From Gossypium raimondii (taxonomy: Eukaryota; Streptophyta; Magnoliopsida; Malvales; Malvaceae), in the NCBI RefSeq assembly GCF_025698545.1, contig NC_068572.1, positions 248,001 to 312,000 on the forward strand: DNA of 64,000 bases, read 5' to 3'. Shown one piece after another: positions 34,111-46,521 of this stretch (position 1 is the stretch's first letter; the number at the start of each line of letters is the position of its first letter). Made by a program: the position numbers and the translations under genes. The notes under the pieces are model-generated. The model had not been told where the DNA came from. It did no database searches and was given only the letters and a program-made list of their open reading frames with translations.

Positions 34111-35307
34111 ACTACATTATATAGAGCCAATTTTCTTTAAAGTAATATATTCATTTATCAAAGTGTATAATAAGGGAATAAATTATATGAGGATTATCCT
34201 AAAAAGTATGGTTTTTAGGCATCACTAAAATAGTGCCACATCATTAAATTTTAAAGATAATAAAGTACTATTATACACTCATCTATATCTAATATCTTCT
34301 TCAACTTAATTTAACTTTAATTAAATTACTTACAATAATTAATTTTTAAATTATAAACAAACATCTTTTTTCTTTTACAAATTTTAATCATTTTGTTTGC
34401 TTTCCATAAATTAATATTTTTATTTTTTGCAACCAATTTTTTTAAAAATAGTAAGTTTTGTGTAATTTTTCCATGTCATTGACACATCATTTTTATAATT
34501 ATTCAAACCTTAAAACTTGAACCTTGAACCCCGATCTTTAAGATTCAGGGTTTGAGTTTTTAGTTCAAAGTTCAATGTTTGGATTCGAGGTTACGAGTTT
34601 AGGATTACAGATTTAGGGTATAATGATACTTTGTTATCTTTAAAATTTATTGATGTGACACCATTTTATTGATGCCTAAAAGTTATACTTTTTAGGATGA
34701 ATTTAATATAATTTATTCCCACACATGTCACTAATACTACTTAAATTAAGTGGTAGCACAAATGTCCAACAATATCGTATAAGGGCATGATTCAAACGGA
34801 GTCAAATACAAATGTTGATATTAAATCTTTGGTGGTAATGCACCACATATAGTCCAATCCGATGAACAGTTCTCGTTCCAGACAGTACTTTGAAAATTTT
34901 CTCGATGAAATATAGGTAACGCCACCAAGATTGAACCTGAACTAGATGGCGTTTTCTTCTACGAGCAGCACATAGTACTGATAATCTATTATTACTGTAT
35001 TATATATGTCCAAAACCCTTGAAAGAACATATATAACCTATCTTTCAGAATGACGTCGATATGGAACATGGTCAGATTCAGACAGAACATAAGAGCTTCT
35101 CTTTCGGTGTTATTTTTTGGTGGTTGAGATCCAAGAACTTCTGCTAGCTCAAAGCATATGCAAATGGGTTATTATATATGGTGTTGGGTGCAGCAGGGAA
35201 GGTGATATATAAATATAGAAAAGCGATAGTGTAGCATCTTATTGGTGTCAGATTTTGCATGTGCAATTGTGACCAGTAAAGTTTTGGTGTAGGGGAAGAG
35301 CGGTTCG
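34111..35307. other. AT-rich spacer
   Basis: No coding signal. Bases 34490-34650 contain reciprocal runs such as AACCTTGAACC and GTTCAAAGTTCAATG that can pair imperfectly, hinting at a decayed inverted-repeat element. The 34830-35270 part is less AT-rich, but I could not match it to any gene or element. Confidence 0.4.
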
Positions 35308-35316
35308 AAACTCGAA

Positions 35317-36465
35317 GGCTTTTTTTATAAAATTAATCTAAAAAATTTAATTAATTATATAAATGACCTAATTTTTTGATTAAACACGTAAAAGACTTAA
35401 AATCTACAGTGAAAGTTAGTGGAGCCATAGAGTTTTGCGCTACCAACATGTCACGTCAATATTCAGGATAAAAGAATCAATATTTTGATGGAGCCATGTA
35501 GAATGGCGCCACTTGTATAAATATCAGGAAAATACTATAATTTCTGAAAAAATAGAGGGACTTTAAAAAAATTTCTATTTCTTGGTGGAGCCAAATAAAT
35601 TCGCGCCACCAGTTTCCAATGTGATTTTTTAAGTTTTCTAAAATTTTAAATATATTAAAAATGTTAATATACTTAATATATATTTTAATAGGTAAAGACA
35701 AAATGATTTTCTTAATATATTTAAAATTTTAAAAACTTTAAAAATTAAATATATTAAAAATGTTAAATATAACCAATTTTAAAATATTTTTAAAAATTAA
35801 ATATATTAAAAAATGTTAAGTATAACCAATTTTAAAATTTTAATATTTCAATATAGTTTTTAAAATATATTTTAAAATATTAATATATTTAATATATTTT
35901 TAATAGGTAAAGAGCAAAAAAGATTTTTAATATATTTAAAATTTTAAAAACTTAAAAATTTAAATTTTAATATGTTAAAAATATTGAGTATAACCAATTT
36001 TAAATTTTCAATATACTTAATATATTTAAATATATTAAAATCTTGAACTTATTTAAAAATTTTTAAGTATTAACCAATTTTAAAATTTTAATATATTTTT
36101 TAATATGTAAAGACAAAAAAAGGTTTTCTTGATATATTTAAAATTTTAAAAGGAAAAAGGGGTGGGCAACTTTGGAAACTGGTGGCGCCAATTTATTTGG
36201 CTCCACCAAAAAAGAAATTTTTTTTTAAAGTCCTTTTATTTTTTCAGAAATTGTAATATTTTTTTAGTATTTATACAAGTAACGTCATTCTACACGGCTC
36301 TATTTAAAAATTAATTTTTTATCTTAGTTGCTGACGTAGTATGTTAGTGGCGTCAAACTTTTTAGCTCTAACTTTTATTGTAAATTTTAAGTCATTTACG
36401 TGTTTAATTAAAAAAAATCATTTATGCAATTAATTAAAATTCTTGAGTTAATTTAAAAAAAAGTC
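35317..36465. mobile_element. Long-TIR MULE derivative (non-coding)
   Basis: A 1149-bp element with terminal inverted repeats 35317-35619 and 36172-36465 (~300 bp). Outer ends are GGCTTTTTTTATAAAATTAA and, inward from the right, GACTTTTTTTTAAATTAACT. Inner TIR borders both read through GGTGGAGCCAAATAAATT and CGCCACCAGTTTCCAA. An exact 9-bp target duplication AAACTCGAA lies at 35308-35316 and 36466-36474, the Mutator signature. The centre is almost pure A/T and made of ~200-bp degenerate tandem units marked by TA(G/T)GTAAAGA near 35690, 35911 and 36103. No gene fragment is present. Confidence 0.85.
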
Positions 36466-36474
36466 AAACTCGAA

Positions 36475-37828
36475 ACCCGATGGTAGTTGTGTTTTTAGGC
36501 TTAAAAACGCGCAGCCACATGTAATTCAGTGTTTTGTATGACAGCAGACAAAGGTATGCTACAGTGTCGCTTTGCAGAGTGGGCAACCATGTCTGTCTTC
36601 ATCTACTGTTGACGCTCTCATGTTGTAATATCATTTTTACATCATTTGCAACATCCCTACAAAACGACAAGCCTGTGGCTGTAATAATAAATAATTAAAC
36701 ATATAATAAAAGTGGAGAATGTTTATATTTATATAATATATATATCTTATTCTTGCATCATCCGGTGACATACCACCTTTTGCCCGTTTGTTAACTATAG
36801 TTAACTCTTCCGTAAATATTTAGATAGGGTCAGTTTAGGAATACTTTTTAAAAGTATTTTTAAATAAAAATATTTTAAATAAGCTGTTTTTTGAGAAAAA
36901 TGTCTCTCAAACTATAAATTGGTTCAAAAACATTTTTTAGAAGTTTAAAATTTTAGTTTCTCGCTAAAAGTATTTTTTCTTAAATATCTGAGAAGCATTC
37001 TTAATCTAGGGATTAGTTTTATATAAAAAAAACGATTGGAAATAAGGAAAAGAGGTATAAATAGGGATGGCAAAATTCAATCGTATCAATCTACGTCTAT
37101 TGAGGGGTTGTTTATTATTATTATTATTATTTAAAGTAAAGGTATGTGCAATGGAACTATTGCAGTAAAAATACTTAAGTTAAAGTATGTGTGAATTCTT
37201 TGTAGTTCTTGTAAATTTAAAATTTAGTCTTTTACTTATTAAATTTCAAAATTCAGGTCCAATTGTAATATTGTTAATATTATTTTGTTGAATTCAAGTT
37301 AATTACAATGTTATTTTTTAATTACATGGCTACCAATGGAGTATTTTTTTATTTTTAAATGTCATACGGATAATTTTAACAATGTTAACAATTGGATCGA
37401 ATTTTGAAATATGAAAAGTAGAAGAACTAAATTATTAAAATAAAAGTACAAAGACTAAATTCTAAATTTATAAAAATATAAAAGCAAATTAATATGCTTT
37501 GTGCTTTTAAAATTACTAATTTTCTTTTTAAAACATTTTATCGATTCTTTTATACATGTTTAAAACTAGTTTAGAAACAATACGGATATAATGGACATCC
37601 ATAAACCTTGTAGGGTGGAGTTAGATGAGATCATCCCTATCCAGTTCAGTTCTATTGTAAATGTATTCAACACTCGTACTTGAGTCTAACTTATTATCAT
37701 GAACTAACATATTATTTTTATTTTTCGGTTTAAAAAAAGTTTCAGTGAAGGAAAGTTATTCCGAACCAAAGCTAGGACATATAACATGCTTCAAAAACTT
37801 TTAATGATAGTATTTATAGATCATTTAC
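36475..37828. other. Spacer with a microsatellite and a dispersed repeat
   Basis: A (TTA)n run lies at ~37107-37130. Bases 37200-37490 are a third copy of the dispersed AT-rich element seen at 28940-29288. Bases 36500-36690 are less AT-rich but show no coding pattern. Confidence 0.45.
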
Positions 37829-37831
37829 TAA

Positions 37832-37991
37832 GGTTGAGTTTGGATGGGCGGTGCGTTTACCTGCGGTTAGTGTAAAAACAGCGGTGGATGTGAGATTAGT
37901 TACTGTAGCAACACTGTAGCGTGAGACAAAAAGTAGGCTAAACGCACCGCACCGCACCGCACCGCACCCAATCGACCATCCAAACCCACCC
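37832..37991 (+). mobile_element. Tourist-like MITE, copy 3
   Basis: A 160-bp copy in the orientation of copy 1, with ends GGTTGAGTTTGGATGGGCGG and, inward from the right, GGGTGGGTTTGGATGGTCGA, and TAA target repeats (37829-37831, 37992-37994). It is 10 bp longer than the 150-bp copies because the GCACC unit near the right end is repeated two more times. Confidence 0.8.
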
Positions 37992-38515
37992 TAATTTATT
38001 AATATACTAATGAATACTTAATCAATTAAACCAACGAGATCAACTCACATTATAAATAAACCAATCCTTGGTTGGGCAAAAGCCCTAGTGAAATAGTTTG
38101 CAAGTGAGTGACCACCACCCATGTATGTATAAATATTAAAAAATGGTGTAACGTGATAGATATTTTGGTTTCACAAGTGTTATATATATAAGATCTGATG
38201 TTATATTATTATATAGTTGTCAATATATGCATATACGCGGTATTGCACTTTAACTTTAAGGAAAATGTAGTGCAAATAGGGGAGGGGACAGACGAATGTG
38301 TTAAGGCTGCCAAATTGCTTCCTTTCCAACTAAAAATGAAAAATCTGGAGACAGCAAGGGGGTAGCTTTTGTGTATCATAACCAGCAAAAGCCCCGTTTT
38401 CCGTCCTAAACTTGGCAGGGAATTAGATTCCAGCGCCACCGATACCCCGGCCCCCTCTCTTTTTCTAATGCATTTCAAATCTCAATTCCACATCATTTTT
38501 AAATTCGATAATCCT

Positions 38516-38690
38516 TGTCAATTGAGTCTTAACTCGATTTACATGGATATTGTTGTCAATATAGGAAGGCGTGGGTTCGAATGTGTTGAAGTGGTTTATT
38601 CTCTTATTTATGGGTTGGAGAGGGACTATGGGTGGTTCTACGCATTGTGTCAAAAAGAGCTGATATTATTAGAACCTATAATGAGATTGT
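38516..38690 (+). repeat. tRNA-derived SINE-like repeat, copy 1
   Basis: Contains a B-box-like GGGTTCGAATG at 38573-38583 preceded by GGAAGGCGT. An A-box-like block lies near the left end, and the tail is TTTATGGGTTGGAGAGGGAC. The same order occurs at 41727-41890. The arrangement of A box, B box and unrelated tail is that of a tRNA-derived SINE. Ends were estimated; no target repeats were found. Confidence 0.5.
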
Positions 38691-41600
38691 TAAAAGAATA
38701 TTCCTATAATCCTTGTAGTATGTTTTTAGGAATAATATTTAGTACACTAAGTTTTTAAATTTCACAAGCAAGATTAATGGTTGACAAATGTTCTATAGGG
38801 ATATAGTAAAATATTAAAATATATATTTAAAAATAAAAGACATACATAACAATTTTTTGAGACGGCTTGTGGAATAAAAAAGTATACTACCAAGTATACC
38901 AAATAGTAGCCCATGACTTTATATAATGGATGCATAAGAATATATTTTTAAAATGTATCAATATCTTATATACAAGATTTATGGCATACTCACAATATAA
39001 GTGAAAATTTTATATAACAAATATACTTATTAAAACTAAATGACGTTTTGGTTGAAATCAAGGACGATGCTAAATAAATTATAAAATTTTAAAGGGTTAA
39101 ACTACAATTTTATCTTTGTATATACTTGTTATTTTAGAATTTTAAAGGTATTAAACTGAAAAATTTTCAACTTCCTAGGGGGATAAAGTGTATTTACCAT
39201 TAAACTAACGTATAATTTTAAAAATTTTAAGGGACTAAAATAATAATTTGTCATTTTGGTGTCGTCCTTGGTTGAAATGGTAAATTTAACGGTTTGATAT
39301 GCACAATATTTTTGTTCAAATCTCATTATATATATAAGGGCAAAACACCTTACTAATAGCTTGGTAAAAAAAAAAGGTTTCTTTTATAATTTCTTAATTA
39401 AGTTGAGACGTAATTGATGGGTGATACCAACTTAGGAGTCTTATTATAGTAGAAATGTGTTAATTATATAATGTAGTATCCTTTTGGATGAAAATTTGGC
39501 AAAATTCAAATCATCTATGGATTCCGAACCCAATCGCTTCAAATAAAACGGAATTTAAAAAAAAAATTGATGTGGGGTAGACTTAATTTTTGGACCGTGA
39601 ATATAAAATGGATATAGTAATTGCCAACCCTCTATATCAAATTATCATTTTATCCTCTTATATATAACCATTAAAGAAACAAAATGTAAACAAATGTTTT
39701 AGAAATAAAACTTAAAACCTTTTACATAATCGAATTTTCCCAAACTAAAGTATATTTTATAGGGATTGTATTTAAATATTTATTTGCTTTTAAAAAAATT
39801 AAAATGTTACAAATAATTAGAAAAAAATCAAATTGAAGTGGGCAGGCTAAGATAGATATATCTATCCAACATCCATGGAAGTGATAATGATTTTCTATAT
39901 TGCTTCCAGAATTAGATTGGATCGGGGTTGGACTCATTTTATCTATATATATTTTATTTTTTTAATAATTTATTCAATTGAACCGGATAAATCGGTCAAG
40001 CTAAGAATCATGGTTTGATCGGTTCAGTCATTGATTGAACTCAAAAAGTGTTAATTTTTAAAAATTACACATCTATAATGAAGCGAGATTATAAGTGATG
40101 AAACAAAATGTACCAACTGTCTCGTTCCATTGCTATAACTAACAATGTCATGCATGCAAGGCAAAGGGATAAAGAAAATGAATGATGCCTATAGAAAGAA
40201 GTACATGCACGTGGGTGGAGATATAAGAAATGGAATAGATGTGAATGTGCATGATAATATTTCATATATATTACAGCTTTTGTAAAAATTAAGAGAGAGA
40301 GAGCTTATTATACACATTGGTTGAATTAGAGCTAATTAATCACTAAAAAGAAGAGCATAATTAAGGTGAAGATAATGGGGGTGTTGTTGGTATTAAGCAT
40401 TTTCTCCACTGTCCAAATCAAACTTGTAAATATATTACGCAATTGGGGACCTACACAGACCTTGCTAATTGTGGCTTTGGAATCCCGACCAGTAGCATCT
40501 CAATAGAAAAGGAAAAGAAGGAAAAAAAAAAAAGATTGATTTTGATTTTCCCCTTTGTCACCACGTTATTATTATTATTATTTTAAAAAAAAAGAAAAAG
40601 CTAGCTATTTTTCCACACTTGGAAATTGGAACGTACATTGTTCAAGAATGATTTTTAGGCTTCAAAAAGTTTATTTTTATTTTTAAAAAATGAATAGATA
40701 ATGAATAAAGGGCAATACGATAGAGTTGGTAATGGCTTGCCGTATCAGAATTTTTGGTAAAATAAAAAGAAAGGCAAATTACAGATAATGATTGATCATA
40801 TGGTATCATGGTTGATCCATCTTTCTTTTCAGCTGAAAATTATATAGTTACGTATTGAAATTATGACAATCTTTTTAGGTATAGGTACTTATGCATGGTT
40901 ATCACTAGACTAAAGGTACGTCACCCATATAAAGAGCAATGGAGCTTATCTTTGAACGAAAGCCAGTTTCTTGGATTTATTGCACATTTAAGATTTCAGT
41001 CCTTTGAACCAAAAAGAAAAAGATATCGGTCCAAGATTATGGCTGCATTTGTTTTTCTCTTTGAGTAACTGTACATTATATTCTTATGAAAACTATTCAG
41101 GTTTGAATGTTGGAGACGGGGTGAAGTTACATATTTTGGGGTCGAGATTAAGTTATATATTTTTGTGAGAGTTAAAATGTAATTTCATCATTGTTTTGGC
41201 TTGTATCTTTATGGTTTTTAGAAGGAATAAATCAATTTTTAGCATTTTTTAGGGCCAAAACTATAAATTTACCATATATTAATTTAAGAGTTTTTGAATT
41301 TTAGAGGGTCTAAAGCTTCAAATTTTCATTTAGGGGGTTAGCTAGGGTTCTGCCTACTCCTCTCCCTTCCTCCCTCCTTGGAGATGACATTATTAAGAGT
41401 ACAGTCATGAACCCCAAAAAATAAATTTCTATATACTATAAAATGGATATGAAAAATATTTTAGTTCCACAAAAAGACAGTGAATCCTATGGACTCGTTA
41501 AAGTTTTTCTACCTATTAGTTTTGCTCATATAAGTAGATCTGGTAATCTAGTTGCGTTCTATTTAGCCACTTGGTTATGAATTTGTAATGACATTTTCTA

Positions 41601-41726
41601 TCTTGAGTTTGATTATCCTAGCTTTTTATGCAAGTTTGTGCTTAAGGGATGCTAATTCTATTTAATGATATGGATTAACTTTTTCTTAAACGAAAATTGG
41701 TATTAATATTTGCATAAGTATGCAAC
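38691..41726. other. Long AT-rich spacer
   Basis: No gene is supported. Bases 39085-39270 and 41130-41350 contain blocks of the 'gggttaaactacaattttat' and 'agggggttagctagg' kind, probably pieces of the same hAT-like repeat class as 22529-22674. Bases 40160-40510 are less AT-rich, with a GA run, but show no open coding frame or hairpin I could identify as a known microRNA. Confidence 0.4.
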
Positions 41727-41890
41727 AGACTTGCCAAGCTCAATTGGCATGAGCATTATTGCTAATGTAGGAGGGTGTGGGTTTGAGTGCGCTGAAACTC
41801 ATTATCTTCCTATTTATGAGTTGGGGAAGGGCTATGATTAGTTCTAAATCTTATCATTCTTGAAAGAGTCGAGGTCTTGCCTATGCCCTT
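41727..41890 (+). repeat. tRNA-derived SINE-like repeat, copy 2
   Basis: The A box AAGCTCAATTGGCATGAGC (41738-41756) is close to the tRNA consensus and the B box GGGTTTGAGTGC follows at 41789. The downstream part (CTATTTATGAGTTGGGGAAG) matches copy 1. It is better preserved than copy 1 at the A box. The right end is uncertain. Confidence 0.55.
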
Positions 41891-42441
41891 GGTACTCTCC
41901 CTAATAATATCTTTTTCTAACCTCTTGTACCTTGCTTTGACTTTGGCTAATTGATTCTTACCTTTCAAAAAAACATAATATTATTTATAGTAAACAATAA
42001 TATACATTTATGTGAATGCAATTTGTGGGAGAAATGTCATTTCCAAAACTTGAACTCTGAAATTTAAATGTAAGCATAGAGCTCTTAACTACTTGCTTCT
42101 TTATGTTGTTGGCAAGTTGTTTGTTTTCTTAGATAAACTTTATACAAAGCATACATTCAATTTCATATGAACTCAAAAGTCTAAAAACCTAATGAGGCAT
42201 TGATTGTATTGGTAAGTTAGAGGCTCTGAGATTTTGAGTGTCAATATTTGAATCTTATGTAGTGTAAACCATGTGTGGGCTCTATTCATATTTTTGGTAT
42301 TTTCATGTTCGTTTTACGATCCATGTTCAGGATTCCTTGCTGCCCTTTCTAACAATGTCGTCTCCAAGGTTTAAACATGCATTCTCTCTTGGGTGTGCAA
42401 TTGGCCTGACACTGCACCCAACACTTGTTGGTGGCTCTATC

Positions 42442-43932
42442 TGTTAAAATTAATGAACCTTGAACCATATAACTAAAAAATACACCTTTATTCTATATTT
42501 CATACTTCTAGATATGAACTATGTATTTATAGCTTTACAATATATAACAACTAACTAAACTAACTTGTATCCTATCTTAACACTCCCCCTCAAGTTGGCG
42601 GATGGAAAATATCTTTCATCCCCAACTTGGAATTAAGATACACATGTTGTTCAACACCTAAAATTTGTCACAATGTCAACGATTTGCTCTTCAGTTGAAA
42701 CATGTGTCTTAATCAATGCTTCTTGAAATTTTCTCCTTTACAAAATGGCAATCTATTTCTATGTGCTTGGTTCTCTCATGGTAAACAAGACTGGCAACTA
42801 TTTGTAAAGCTATTTGATTATCACAATGTAGCTTCACAACCTTTTCTGCCTTCACTCCTATTTCTTTAATCAACCCTGTTATACTTCAGCTAAACCCACT
42901 GTAATGCTTCTATACTCTGCTTCAGCTGAAGACCTAGAAACAATTTATTGTTTCTTTGATTTCCAAGAGATAAGTGAATTCCCCAACTTAACACATAAAC
43001 CAGAAGTTGGTCTTTTGTCATACCTTTCTTTAAGGTCTTTCCACACTAAAGATGCAAAAGAAGCAAATACTATGCCTGTTGAAAACTCTTTAGAAACAAT
43101 ATTCAAACTCCAAGAAAGAACTATAGCATTACATTGTTGCTCAACATATTGATCAATAAATGTTATTTAGTTTTTGATAGGGCCTATGAAACTTATAATG
43201 GTGTCAGAAGTCAAATATTGCTCTTGTAGCATTTGCCTACAACTAATCAAGCTTCCTCGGTTGGTTAAAAAAGAGTCACAAAGATAGATTGCTCCTAGTT
43301 CTAGTAGCTTTCTAGTAGCTTGTAATAAGTAGTCATGTATGCAACATCTCAAGATGGTCAAAAGAAAAGGTTTAATGGAACGTGTGACCATTGTAAACTA
43401 AAAGGCAACAAGAAAGAACAAATCCCAGTTTATTTTTAGCTAATAAATCTATTCGCATTGATCAACTCCAAATGCTATAGATTTCTATCCTTGCTTACCA
43501 GTGTGACACAAGAAATGCACCTAATGGATGAAGATACAAGGGATGATTGTAATCTAACACCTCCTTACTTATTGTAGTTGTTGGTGCATTTGTTTGCTTC
43601 TAGATTCACTATCGTGATCCAACATTCTAACTAATAAAGCAAGAAAACAAAGAACAAACAAACAGAATATCGGGCAAGATCGCACCAAAATTATGCTTAA
43701 ACACTTGAGTAAACAAACCAGAAAGCAATCTTTTCTATTAACAGATTGTCAACCACAAAGAAACCATTCAAGAATAACTCGAGAATGACTAAAGCGAAGG
43801 CTTGTCTAGCTTTGAACCATAAAACTGAAAAATACATATTTATTCTATATTTCATACTTCTAACTTACACGAAAGGTGTATTTATAGCTTTACAATATAT
43901 AACAACTAACTAACTTGTATCCTATCTTAACA
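42442..43932 (-). mobile_element. Short Ty1/copia-type element with both LTRs, internally much reduced
   Basis: Short LTRs of about 130-140 bp lie at 42442-42582 and ~43803-43932, sharing TATTTATAGCTTTACAATAT and AACTTGTATCCTATCTTAAC. The element is flanked by the 5-bp repeat CTATC (42437-42441 and 43933-43937). On the - strand a purine tract (TTGAGGGGGAG) stands directly before the 3' LTR start TGTTAAG. Inside are traces of the beginning of gag and of the last part of pol (RNase H region); most of pol is absent. It is broken in many places and clearly not active. LTR divergence suggests an old insertion. Confidence 0.75.
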
Positions 43933-43937
43933 CTATC

Positions 43938-45339
43938 CCTAGTTATATCTAGAATTATTATGATTTAAGTTGTGTTCCATTTGTGCTTTACAATGATTAA
44001 TTCTAATATTTAAAATTGTTATAGTTCTACTGATAACTCTTTTATAAAAAAATGCAAAATTTCGTGGAATGAACATGAAACCAAACACATGGGACATCCT
44101 TTAATTGTTCTAATAAATATATATTAAAGCTCAAAGTTTCAATTCGTTGTAGTGTCTATATGCTCAAAGTTTAAGTATAAGCTCTGGTCAAAAGGTAAAA
44201 AAACCCAACATGTATTAATATATATTAAAGCTTTTTGTATCATGTTTTCAAGGAAAAGGAAAGTTAATGGGGGAACTCGAGGCAGTAATAAAAGTGTTTG
44301 TAGTTTGGAAAAAAAAATGGTATTTGAGTATGATGAATCATATTTTTGTTAATCTGTAATTATAATTTTTTTTAATAAAATGTGGGCATGCATGCTTTTA
44401 TTGCTATGAGACAAAACATTAAAAAAATTCCTCTCGGGCATCCTGAAAAACTCATAATTCTCCATGCATACTAGCTAGGTAAAAACGCTTCAATTCGTAA
44501 TAGAAACTCGATGAAATATTCTAGTTTAGAGTGACCCAAACAAATGCTAGCTAGCATCCTATGCTCTTGTACTTTTACCGGACTCGTTAAGTGATTCTAC
44601 ACGTTTTTCGGTCTTCGACCTATTTTAGATTATGACCCATTCAGAAAATAAAAATAAAATTTTAGTTGCAATTATAAAGTATGCGTGGGTTTTAAATATA
44701 TATATATATATATTTTTTAGAATTATAAAATTATAAAATGTAAAAAATCCCACACTAATATTTATTAATTATTTTAACAATTTAAGATTTATTTTTAATA
44801 TTTAAGATGAATGTAGATACATACATGTGCTAATAACATTAACATTTGAAAAAAAAAAAAGAAGAAACTTTAACATGTGATTAATGTACCACCACAGTGG
44901 CAAAAGGGTGATTAATTTGCTTGCTATTATCTTTATATCTCCCATGCATCATGCATGAACTCACTTTTTGAGCACTAAAACAAATCCAGTCCACTGCATG
45001 AAAAGATCAAAGAAAGCTTATAGATGAAGAAAAACTTCCTCCACTCAAACCCTAAAATATATAAAGAAATAAATATATAATATAATAAAAACAAAAAGCA
45101 AAGATGAGGGAATGAAGGAATAAGAATAATAATTATAATAAGAGGAAAAAAAAACCAAAACAAAAAGCCCTCTATCCTCCCCACCTTCCTATCTTTCTTT
45201 CCTTCTGCCTCTCTTCTCTTTTAATTCTCTTCTTTCTTTTGCTTTCTTGGCCTTCAGTATTCTCCTCCTAGTGTCTATGGATTCTCCACCTTATTAAAGA
45301 ACCCACCATACTTTATAAAAAGAAAAAAAAATAATTACC
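43938..45339. promoter_or_regulatory. Upstream region of the Dof gene
   Basis: AT-rich spacer up to ~44950 with a (TA)n run near 44695. Bases 45180-45260 are strongly pyrimidine-rich (CTTTCTTTCCTTCTGCCTCT), typical of a plant 5' UTR. A TTTATAAAA lies at ~45313, but only ~27 bp from the ATG, so it is probably not the TATA box of this gene. No other signal is clear. Confidence 0.4.
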
Positions 45340-46521
45340 ATGGTTTTCTCATCTGTTCCAATCTATTTAGATCCTCCCAACTGGCAGCAGGTAAGGGTTT
45401 TCTTTTTTTGTTTTTGTTTTACATCTTTTTTTTCATCAATTTCTATCCATAGTTTGTGTTTCCCAAAGTAAAATAAAGCAAATTCAAAAGATAAATATTC
45501 CTATTCCTTTGTGATCTTTTTTACTGAATATACCAATTATTTTTCTTCTTTAGTAAAGATTTACTTTTGCTTTTTTTGGGATTTTAGTTTAAATTTTCTC
45601 CATTTTTTTTAGCAGCATAATCATCATCAACATGGTGGAGTTGGTACTGGTAGTACTGAAAACCCTCAGCTTCCACCTCTTCCTCCACCTTCTCATGTTG
45701 GAGTTGGTGGCGCTGGTTCTATTAGGCCTGGTTCAATGGCTGGTCGAGCCAGGTTAGCCAAGATTCCACAGCCTGAAGCAGCTCTGAAATGTCCAAGGTG
45801 TGAGTCTACTAATACCAAGTTTTGCTACTTCAATAACTACAGTCTTTCACAGCCACGCCACTTTTGTAAGACGTGTCGGCGGTATTGGACTAGAGGGGGT
45901 GCCCTTAGAAATGTTCCGGTAGGCGGAGGATGCCGGAGAAACAAGAAAAACAAAAGCAGCAGCTCAAAATCCACAGGTTCAGCTGAGAAACAAGGTGGTT
46001 CTAATTCAACAAATGCAGTTAATAATAATATTCCTTCTGAAATCACAGGCCATTTGCCACAGCAAACCCCTCATTTGCCTTTCATGGCTTCGTTGCAAAG
46101 TTTCTCTCAGTTTGGCATGGGAAATATTGGGTTAAACTTTGGTGGTAGTGCTAATGGAGGACAAGCTGAGATGGGGTTTCATATAGGAACCAACTCAGGC
46201 ATGAATAGCCCTATTTTATCATCAGCAGGTCATCAGCAGTTCCCTTTCTTTGAGCCAACAAACGGTTTGTATTCACTTCAAAGTGAAGGCACGGAAGGAT
46301 CATCTTCAATGGTGGGTGAAAGCCAGCTTCTTCGTTCCATAACTTCAAGCTCTAGGGTTTCTCAGCTAGCTCCAGTGAAAATGGAAAACAACAACAACCA
46401 AGGGCTAAACCTATCAAGATCCATGATGAATAATGCTTCAGAGAATAATCAGTACTGGGGAGGAAATAATTGGACAGATTTATCAGGTCTCAACGCTTCT
46501 AATACTAATCATCTCTTATAG
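45340..46521 (+). CDS. Dof-type zinc finger transcription factor (DOF5.1/DOF3.6-like)
   Basis: Nuclear DNA-binding protein that recognises AAAG cores. Exon 1 is 45340-45390 ([17 protein letters not shown]) and exon 2 is 45613-46521, giving 319 aa. The one-intron layout and the [15 protein letters not shown]-terminus are those of the DOF5.1/DOF3.6(OBP3)/DOF2.2 subgroup. The Dof domain has all four zinc cysteines at residues 77, 80, 102 and 105 (CPRC...CKTC), followed by [20 protein letters not shown] and the basic [11 protein letters not shown] stretch. The rest is Ser/Asn/Gly-rich, with [14 protein letters not shown] and a C-terminal [12 protein letters not shown] motif. The intron ends in a tandem acceptor TAGCAG, so Q18 may be included or skipped. 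No defect is visible. Subgroup members act in cell-cycle, vascular and stress gene control; the role here is not shown. Confidence 0.95.

Noticed and set aside
35040-36700. Candidate microRNA precursor around the long-TIR element
   Set aside because: Pairing is explained by the MULE TIRs. I saw no mature sequence of a known conserved plant microRNA family anywhere in the window by eye.
38369-38758. 129-codon open frame on the + strand
   Set aside because: Its second half overlaps the SINE-like repeat, composition is not coding-like, and no family similarity is seen. The overlapping - strand frame of 89 codons is equally unsupported.
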